64,000 bases of DNA from Bidens hawaiensis. Its lineage: Eukaryota; Streptophyta; Magnoliopsida; Asterales; Asteraceae. The stretch's first letter is position 1. Every line of letters starts with the position of its first letter. Both the position numbers and the translations under genes were made by a program. The stretch is from the NCBI GenBank assembly GCA_021521415.1, contig JAIQDT010000061.1:3844001-3908000 (forward strand), read 5' to 3'. Shown here in pieces: positions 56,622 to 64,000 of this stretch. The notes under the pieces were generated by a model. That model ran no database searches. It was given only the letters and a program-made list of their open reading frames with translations, and was not told the DNA's origin.

Positions 56622-57430
56622 ATAACGCCCGTCACTGTCGATTTAATGATTTAAATCTTGTAACGTATGTACAATTCTCGGGAGTTAGCCGGCATTCCTC
56701 GATGACCTTCTCAACTTTCCGGTATGTTAAATTATTTAACTTTTCAATCAAGATGTTACTTCTTTATAATTGGAGGGGCTAGAGTGTAAGATTTTTTTTA
56801 TTGTCATAAACAAACCCTAACTCTCCCCCTCTCTTGGTCCGATTGGTGCACAGCACAACCACCCCCACCCCCGATTTTCTTTTTTTCAGCCAAGATTAGG
56901 GCATAAAACTTCAATTGAAGGTTAGTCCCATGTACCCTCAAGTCTTTTACACCTTAATTGGTCATATTAACTCGCTTATTGATCGTTAAATCGCGTGTTG
57001 TAGGCTTACCGGGTGGTTGTCCATTCAAGCATTTCCGGGGCTGTTTTGGTTAAGGTTTTTGCTCTATAATCTTCCTAGGTATGTCCAATGTAAGATACTC
57101 TAATACTGTGTACATTGGTGTTCGTTTGATTGGTTAAGTAGTTGTAGATTAAAAGTTGATATTCGGTTATCTAAAATAGCGAATTGTTGCGTTTAACGCG
57201 AGTATTGGAGTAATTAATGACCAATTCAGTTCGGGTGACTTCGGTTCGGGTTACGGGCTGTTGAAATATTATTTTTATAAGTATTGGGGCTGAATTGGTT
57301 GTCGGTTACTCAAACGGGTAGGTACAATGCGTATTCGCGTTTATTGAATAGTTGGTGCGTTGCGATTGCGAGTTGCCGACCCATTCGACTCCTGTAGTGT
57401 CGTGTGGAATTGTTGGCTGTGAATTTATCA
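56622..57430. other. Unassigned segment between elements E and F
   Basis: About 810 bp with no coding sequence, no match to any other part of the window that I can see, and no terminal repeats. The beginning (TATAACGCCCGTCACTG) resembles the start of some plant gypsy LTRs, so an LTR fragment is possible. It sits exactly where about 40 codons of RNase H are lost between the F and E remnants. Confidence 0.4.
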
Positions 57431-58404
57431 TATTCTGATTGTTTGGGATACCAATGACCTAACTTCGGTTGTCCCTGCATATATCTAAAAACATGTTTGA
57501 CAGCAATTAAATGAGAGAGTTTAGGATTAGCCTAGAAACGAGCACATTGACAAACTGCAAACATGATATCGGGTCGGCTAGCGGTGAGGTACATTAGAGA
57601 CCCGATCATTGATCGATAGTATGTTTGATCTATGGGACTCACTTCCGAATCAGATGACAATAAAGGCATTTTCGCCATGGGAGTGTTAGCACTCTTGGAG
57701 TCTTGAAACTTAAACTTTGCGAGCATATCCTCAACATACTTTTCTTGATGCAGTAAAATTCCGGCAGAGCTTTGCCGAACCTGTAATCCCAGAAATGTTG
57801 TCATTTCCCCTAGCTAACTCATCTCAAATCGTTTCTTCATTACTTCTTCAAAATCCGCACACAACTCAGCAATGGTTGATCCGAAGATAATGTCGTCTAC
57901 ATAGATCTGGACTAAGATCAATTCTTTTCTAACAGTTTTACGGAACAGTATTTGATCAATGGTTCCTCGCTTGTAGCCGTGATCTAGAAGATGTGCTGTC
58001 AATGTAGCATACCATGCTCGAGGAGCCTGATGAAGCCCATACAATGCCTTGTCTAACTTATAAACATGATTTGGCTTCTTGGAATCAGTAAAACCCGGTG
58101 GCTGTTCCACATATATCTCTTCCTTGACCTCGCCATACAGAAATGCAGTCTTAACGTCCATTTGATACACTATGAACCCCATAAATGAAGCGTGGTCCAA
58201 AAAAATTCTTATGGCTTCAAGTCTAGCCACTGGAGCATAAACCTCAGTGTAATCCAGCCCTTCAACTTGACGAAACCCACGAACTACCAATCGAGCCTTG
58301 TTTCGAACAATAACCCCGGTGTCATCTTGCTTGTTTCGGAACACCCATCTCGTATCAAGTGCTTTCTTTCCCTCCGGTAACTCAACCAATCTCCAAACTT
58401 TCAA
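57431..58404 (-). pseudogene. Sirevirus F reverse transcriptase
   Basis: RT motifs are WRLVELPEGKKALDTRWVF, GLDYTEVYAPVARLEAI, YQMDVKTAFLYGEV, QPPGF, YGLHQAPRAWY and an intact YVDDIIFGS. A TAG at 57814-57816 interrupts one frame after FEMS, which continues to MTTFLGLQ, YRSMIGSLMYL and SRPDIMFAVC, then a stop at 57532 and the start of RNase H (WYPKQSEYDK). Better preserved than A in the catalytic part. Joined to the integrase part by a frameshift near 58401. Confidence 0.88.
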
Positions 58405-60353
58405 CTTTCATGCATAGCGTCTACCCTATTGGGTTCTTGGAGGGCCATGTCTACAGTCTTTGGCTCTATCTGAGATATGAAACAGGAAAACAAAAAACTG
58501 TTTAAATTTCCAGTCTGACTTCTGGTTGACACGCCCGTTTCAAGAGGACCTATGACATTCTCAATTGGATGATCTTTCTGAATTCTTGAAGGAAGTAATT
58601 TATCGGAATCATCACTAGTAGAATTCAGGTTTGATAAATTCACGTCAATGTCAGCAATGGGGTTCTTCCATATGGAGGTAGCTGTACTATGAGAGTACGA
58701 AGTGCTGGCGACATATTCATTTGGAATAACATTGGGAAATAGTGTGCTCCCGAAAATCTGACGAATAGGACCCTCCCTCTCAACTGTCGCGGTATCTTCA
58801 GACGGACTTTGCGAATATTCATTTTCTGGAACTATTTCCGGCTGAGAACCAGATGCGGGTTTGTTGCCATTTACTGTTTCAAGGACATCATCATCCAAGA
58901 GTGGAGAGATGTGGGATACTGCATGTGAGTCATCTTTCTCAGCATCCACTGTAGTGCTGCCAGAAGGTTCTGTGTTGATGACCGGAAACACATTGAATGG
59001 TTTGAAGGGTTCATTATAATCGAATAACCAGTCTAGACCAACATGAGCATCAGTCTCGTTTTCTTCCAACCAACGAACATCATAAGATTCTAGAATCTGT
59101 TTGGTAGACTTGTTGTAGACCCTGTAAGGAGTATAGCCCGCATAACCAACAAAGTAGCAATCATCAGCTTTGGCCCCAAATTTCCGAGTAGACTCGAGGT
59201 TCAGTAGAGTGCATGGGCAACCAAAAGCCTTGAAGTGCGCGACAGTAGGCTTATGTCCATAGACAATCTCATGAGGAGTCTTCATTTGTGATTTGTTGAT
59301 TATCACCCGATTCTGAACATAACAGGCCGTATTAATAGCTTCTGCCTAGAAAAATAATGGCAGCTTAGAATCACACAGCATGGTCCTTGCCGCCTCGATA
59401 AGAGTCCTATTTCTCCTTTCAGCCACACCATTCTGTTGTGGAGTCCGAGCTGAACTGTACTGTCGAAGCACTCCCCTCTCAGAACAAAAATGATTTAAGG
59501 ATGCATTCTTGAATTCCGTACCATTGTCACAACGAATTCTTTTCAGCTTCAAATCCAACTGATTTTCCATAAGCACCACGAATCTTTTGAACAGCTCTGC
59601 AGTTTCACTCTTATTTGACAAGAAAAACACCGAAGTAAAACGTGAGTAATCATCAGTGATAAACAAACAATAAGAACTGCGAGAGAGACTTAAAACATGA
59701 ACCGGATCAAAAAGATCCATATGCAATAGCTGAAGAACTGAGGAGATGGCGTTGATTAGTTTTGGCTTGTGAGATTTACGATGATGCTTGCCCAGAGCAC
59801 AAGCCACTCACTTTTCAATGGTAACAAAATCCTTAACGGGTAATCCACGTACCAAATCATTTTTAGCAAGTCGGTTTAGATTTTTCACATTTGCATGACC
59901 AAGACGACGATGCCAAAGCAATGCATTATGTTCAGACACTTTTGAAAACAAGCATGTTATTTCATCAGGAACATTTTTTTTCATGTCGATCACATAAGCA
60001 TTATCTTTTCGTTGTGATCGAACAAGAATCCAGTCTTCTGGTATAATGATACCAGGTTTTAGAACCAAACATTCTTTCTTAGTAAAGTGAGTTCAAAACC
60101 CTTTGTCACAGATTTGTGACACACTCAATAAACTGTGCTTCAGTTCTGGAACAAAATTTACGTATTCAAATTTTAAAACACCGTTACTTACAGTACCCTT
60201 CTGTGTGATCTTTTCTTTTTCTCCACCCGCAAAGGACATATACCCACCGTTAAAAGTTTGAATGTCGTGTAACAGGGAAATGTCTCCTATCATGTGCCTG
60301 GAACAGCCACTATCAACATACCTGATGATATTCCTCCGTAGCTGCTCCTGCAC
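58401..60353 (-). pseudogene. Sirevirus F protease-integrase
   Basis: A single frame with stops near 59346, 59808 and 60093. Protease VDSGCSRHMIG lies at the start. The HHCC module is LWHRRLGH with a CALGKHH segment in which the first Cys of the pair is displaced by the stop at 59808. The integrase acidic residues are in LLHMDLFDPV, IRCDNGTEF and NGVAERRNRTLIEAA. Then come AFGCPC, KADDCYFVGY and the acidic linker to STRSQTG. Integrase inserts the copied DNA in the nucleus. The order is identical to A at 24267-26168, and the sequence is clearly homologous along its length. Confidence 0.87.
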
Positions 60354-60364
60354 AAAGTGCGGGA

Positions 60365-61998
60365 TTAGTTAGATTTTTGCACCCAGTCCATTTTGACACT
60401 GGGTACACCTGACTCATCTGCACTAGTTACGGGCTTCCATGACATCTCTTCTCGATTATCTAATATGGAAGAAGAAACCTTCTTTACCGGAGACTTAGGC
60501 ATCCATTTATATTTACCATTGTAAGATTTACTGTTGTTTGTACGAATGGATGGTTTAGTCTTTGGTTTGCGTGTAGAGGGAACAAACGAATTTCTTCTCC
60601 CGACAGGCCGAAGTTTAGAAATCGAGTTAATTTTTGTAGTAGGAACATGGTTTCCACCCTTTTTCCTAGACATGTTAGGCTTGGTCTGATGAGGACTAAA
60701 CCTGTCAGATTTGTTTCGGTTCCAATCACCGTCAGAGGAATTGGCCATATGATGCCTGAATCTTTGCCTGTACAAATTGTGAGGCATATAGGGTATATTC
60801 CTCTGATAAAATACATAATATGGAACATATGGACGATGTGGACAATTTCTGGCAATCTAACCGGGAGTGCCACAGTTAAAACATGTTTGTCGTTTTATGT
60901 AAAAATCATTTTGGGCAACTCTTTGTCTAGACTGGTTGTGTGGACCAGTTTGTTTAAAATCGCGAGAGCAATGTTTCACATTGTGAAATTTATCACCTTG
61001 TTTGTCATTAGAGCATCCCTCTTTAACAAATTTTGGTGGTAAATACTTGTTGAATTTTTTAGGTTTTGCAATTTTATTGGAAACCACATTATCAGAATTT
61101 AAAGTTTCAACTGAATCAACCACACAAGAATTTTCGCTCTTTAAAATAGAGCCCACACAAACAGTCGGAATAACAGAATTCAAAGCAGGTAGTTTTAAAG
61201 TAACATCAGAATTAAAGTCTTTATTAAACGAAACACAAGCGTCATCATCCTCATCAGTCCAATCCTCAACAATTACTTTTTCTGCACGTGAAGTAAACAC
61301 GTTAGAATTGTTCACTCCTGAAGTGGATGCATTCACATGTTCAGATTTGTCATTCTTATCATGTATACCGTACTTCATGTTCTGTACCATTTCTTCCGGT
61401 TCTTTGCTGACAGGAAGTTGAACATAGTTGTCATTGTAAGGTGGGGGAACCTGGCTGTACTCTAATCCCTCACCTTCCTTTCCTTCCACCATAATTGATT
61501 ATCAATCATTGAATTTACTACTTTACTGGAACCCTCGAATTTTTTAAAATCAAGTTCAGCTCTATTAAACTTAGCATTTAAGTTCAAAATTTCCAATTTT
61601 GAGGCTTCCAGTTTAGCAGTTAATTCAGCAATTTCCTGCTTGGCATCTAGGTGGTGACAACACTTTACACTGAATTCAGACTTAAGCTTAGAGAGATCCT
61701 TTTTATATGCTTATATTTTATCTAAGAAGGATTTTTCATTTTTCTTAAGTTTAAAGTTTTCTGATTTTATTCTTTCCATGTCTCTGATCAAGTTATCATC
61801 ATGGAGTTTATATAAGTTGATTTTATCAGCACAATCTAGAGAACACGGTTGAAAGCTTACCTCAGATGAGCTGGATGGAGTGAACGCCATGAATGCGAAT
61901 TGAAGTTCCTTGACTTGCTCCTCAGCAACATTTTCCTCTTCAATGTCTTCAACATTTGCAAAATTTACGGTCTGATTTCCAATGTTGAGAGCAGCCAT
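60365..61998 (-). pseudogene. Sirevirus F gag-pol linker with second zinc knuckle
   Basis: Open stretches at 60365-60787 and 60857-61492 (one frame) and 61711-61998 (another). The order is a charged helix-like region, then EYSQVPPPYNDNY, VIVEDWTDEDDD, knuckle CFNCGTPG interrupted by a stop before IARNC, then a basic stretch leading to the protease. It matches A at 26177-27415. 61499-61710 is frameshifted linker without motifs. Confidence 0.78.
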
Positions 61999-62027
61999 CT
62001 GATCCTCCTAAGAGAAATGTTGAGCAA

Positions 62028-63404
62028 TCAATCCCCTTTCACCATTCCCGAACTCTCACCAACATCTCCCCTAGCATTACCCACTGGAACCAGCCTCCTT
62101 TCTGTGTTTCCTTCTTTTGCTGGGTTGGTACATTCACGAGCAAAATGACTTGGCTCGTGACTGTTGTAGCATCTCAGAGTATTCTTGTTAAAACCCACCT
62201 TCTGGTTGTTTGGCGTATTCCAATTGTTCCTTCCCGTTCTCTTGGTGAACTTCTTGGCCCGAAACACAGCCATGGCGATTTGCCAAGCGATATCCATTTC
62301 TTCAACATCATCTGGATGGATTTGATCAAGCTCAGCAGCAACAACAGGTTGAACCAAATCTCCAGCCAGGAATGCATTGTAGCAGTTCATGAATCCCGCC
62401 ATTAAAGCTGTGTTCTCTTGAGTTTCCTTTGGGATAGAGGGAATCTGACTGGAAATCTGATTTGAAGAAACACCGGATAATTGAGGTTGACCACTTTGAA
62501 CAGGTTTAGTGAAGAAGACTGGAGTTAGATGAGATGGGATGGAAGACGGTTGGCTCTGAGTGGACTTAAACATCTGAAAGTTTCCTTGGGTTGGAGGTTA
62601 CTGACTGGCCTTGAACATAGAGAAACCATCTTGAGAAATAAGAGCATTGTTGGAAGCAACGTTGTAACCAGCTGCACTGTAAGAGTTAGCATGATTTATT
62701 GCACGTTGCTGGTCGTCCATTTCACATCCCTTGATAGTAGCCATCATCTTAGAGATAGACATTCTGTTGAGATCTTTAGTCTTCTTGATAACCGCAACAT
62801 TCATATCCCAGCTTTTGGGTATTGAGTTCACCAACTTGTTGTTTATTTCAGACGTTGCCAGATAAATGCTTGCGGATCTCATCTCAGTCACAAGAGCTAT
62901 GAATCTTTGAAGTTGTGTCTCAAATGATTCTCCCAACACATGATTGAACATATTAAATTTCTGTCGCAACAAATCTTGGCGACTTCTCTTCATATCTTCA
63001 TTTCCTTCATACACCTCAATCAACACCTCCCACAACTCCTTGGCAGATTGAAGTTCTCTAAAACTTAAAGCGATCTCAGGTGAGAGAGCCATAGTTAAGG
63101 TTGATAGGGCCCCTTCATCCTCTACAACTTTAGCAAAATCATCATCATCGTACTGTACAACAGGCTTCACAACAACCTCAGTTGAATTCTCACGTTGATA
63201 TGTGATGATTTGGGGTCCTCTAACAATGCTTCTCCATATCTTAGCATCTTTCATTTTAACATACTTCTCAAATAAAAATTTCCACTCACTGAACCCCTCA
63301 TGAGACAACAGACAAGGTACACGAGTGGTTGTCCCCATTATGGAATCCAGTTCTTGATGAAGTAGATCATTTGATGATACATTGCTGTTAGTTAACTGAT
63401 CCAT
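62028..63404 (-). pseudogene. gag: Sirevirus F gag, one frame with one stop
   Basis: Reads from MDQLTNSNVSS at 63404 in a single frame, broken only by TAA at 62598-62600, to 62028. It shares VPCLLSHEGFSEWKFLFEKY, ALSPEIALSFREL, RSRQDLLRQKFNMFNH, AVIKKTKD and QIHPDDVEEMDIAWQIAM with A. The knuckle reads CYNSHEPSHFAREC, so the second zinc-binding Cys is Ser; by analogy this would weaken RNA binding. The start matches A. The copy is less decayed than A. Confidence 0.88.
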
Positions 63405-64000
63405 TTTTAGTTTATTGATTTTAATCCAGGAAGTCTTATAGTCCTAGTCCAAGTATCACGCCCAAATCAAACCAATCAGGCCCAAATAGAGCCTACAGTT
63501 TATCGAGCCGAGAACCAAAGGTTGACCGAGAACCCAAAGCAACCGAGAACTGCCTTAGCCGATAACTATGTTTGACCGAGAACTAGTTGTGGCCGAAAAC
63601 TAGTTGTAGCCGAGAACTGTTGTGGCCGAAAACTAGTTGTAGCCGAGAACTTTTGTGGCCGAAAACTAGTTGTAGCCGAGAACTGTTGTGGCCGAAAACT
63701 AGTTGTAACCGAGAACTGTTGTGCCGAGTACTAGTTGTAGCCGAGAACTGTTGTGGCCGAGAACCAACAAATTTCACCGAGAACGACCAAATGATGGCCG
63801 AAAACAATGAAAATTGTCCGAGAACTGTTGTGGCCGAGAACCAACAAATTTCACCGAGAACGACCAAATGATGGCCGAAAACAATGAAAATTGTCCGAGA
63901 ACTTCCAAGAAACCCAAAGATGCTTTGACCAGATAATTTTGGTAACAAATTAAATCCCGAAATCTCTGAGATTTGAATTTTAACCAAGATTAGGTCAATC
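63405..64000 (-). repeat. Gag leader of F with dense CCGAGAAC array
   Basis: By my count 15 exact CCGAGAAC copies at 63503-63901, plus about seven near-copies (CCGAAAAC, CCGATAAC), all in one orientation. Part is arranged as a tandem of about 33 bp (63590-63730), and a block of about 75 bp is duplicated (about 63745-63820 and 63821-63895). 63905-64000 shows nothing recognisable. Confidence 0.85.

Larger units (their letters stand above)
57431..64000 (-). mobile_element. Sirevirus F: 5' part, cut by window end
   Basis: Minus-strand copia element of the same family as A: motif-rich leader, gag, linker, protease-integrase, RT. It ends inside the RT/RNase H boundary at 57431. Primer site and LTR lie beyond 64000. 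Confidence 0.85.

Noticed and set aside
63503..63901. Regularly repeated short units resembling a CRISPR array
   Set aside because: Units are only 8-10 bp, spacing is irregular, spacers are themselves repeated, and the context is a plant retrotransposon leader.

Overview
This is plant nuclear DNA made of nested, mostly decayed LTR retrotransposons. I found no host gene, tRNA or rRNA gene. The elements are Ty1/copia of the Sirevirus (SIRE/Maximus) type and Ty3/gypsy of the Tekay chromovirus and Athila/Tat types, and the primer binding sites match the 3' end of plant initiator tRNA-Met. A third ORF placed after pol resembles, from memory, hypothetical proteins common in Asteraceae genomes (Tanacetum, sunflower, lettuce), so a composite is the best guess for the host. 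That guess is unverified.

Layout, left to right. 1-1238: broken Athila/Tat gag (+). 1242-9182: Tekay-1 (-), with a 3054-bp 5' LTR, a truncated 3' LTR and a gag-to-RT deletion. 9183-17730, resuming at 30204-30247: a second gypsy family (+) arranged internal-LTR-internal-LTR-internal, with gag-protease copies that share one deletion. 17731-30198: Sirevirus A (-), inserted in the third gag copy with the intact target duplication GAGCC. 30248-32731: LTR and 3' end of a second Tekay-like element (-). 32732-34997: element C (-), with Sirevirus-type ends and no coding sequence. 34998-45032: Sirevirus B (-), with nearly identical 492-bp LTRs, an open gag and a nearly open third ORF, but no RT or integrase core. 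45033-47090: part of a Tekay-1 LTR in the opposite orientation. 47091-50107: 3' half of Sirevirus D (+). 50108-56621: 3' half of Sirevirus E (-). 56622-57430: unassigned. 57431-64000: 5' part of Sirevirus F (-).

The most notable pattern joins the Sireviruses. A, B and E each carry a large ORF in the position an envelope gene would take, about 2.2-2.7 kb after pol. The three proteins are divergent but share an N-terminal domain, a low-complexity linker with a predicted coiled coil, and a C-terminal domain. In A and B the ATG lies 2 nt after a near-identical splice-acceptor-like block with a CTAAC branch-site match; E has CAG 1 nt before its ATG. The sequence before this ORF and the leader before gag are packed with a short motif specific to each family: CCGAGAAC in A and F, GGCGAAGTT in B and C, ATTCGTTA in D and E (for D and E no gag leader is in the window). 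In B, C and E the LTRs carry it as well. I infer that the third ORF is made from a spliced RNA and that its product or a host factor may recognise these arrays. Neither point is shown here.
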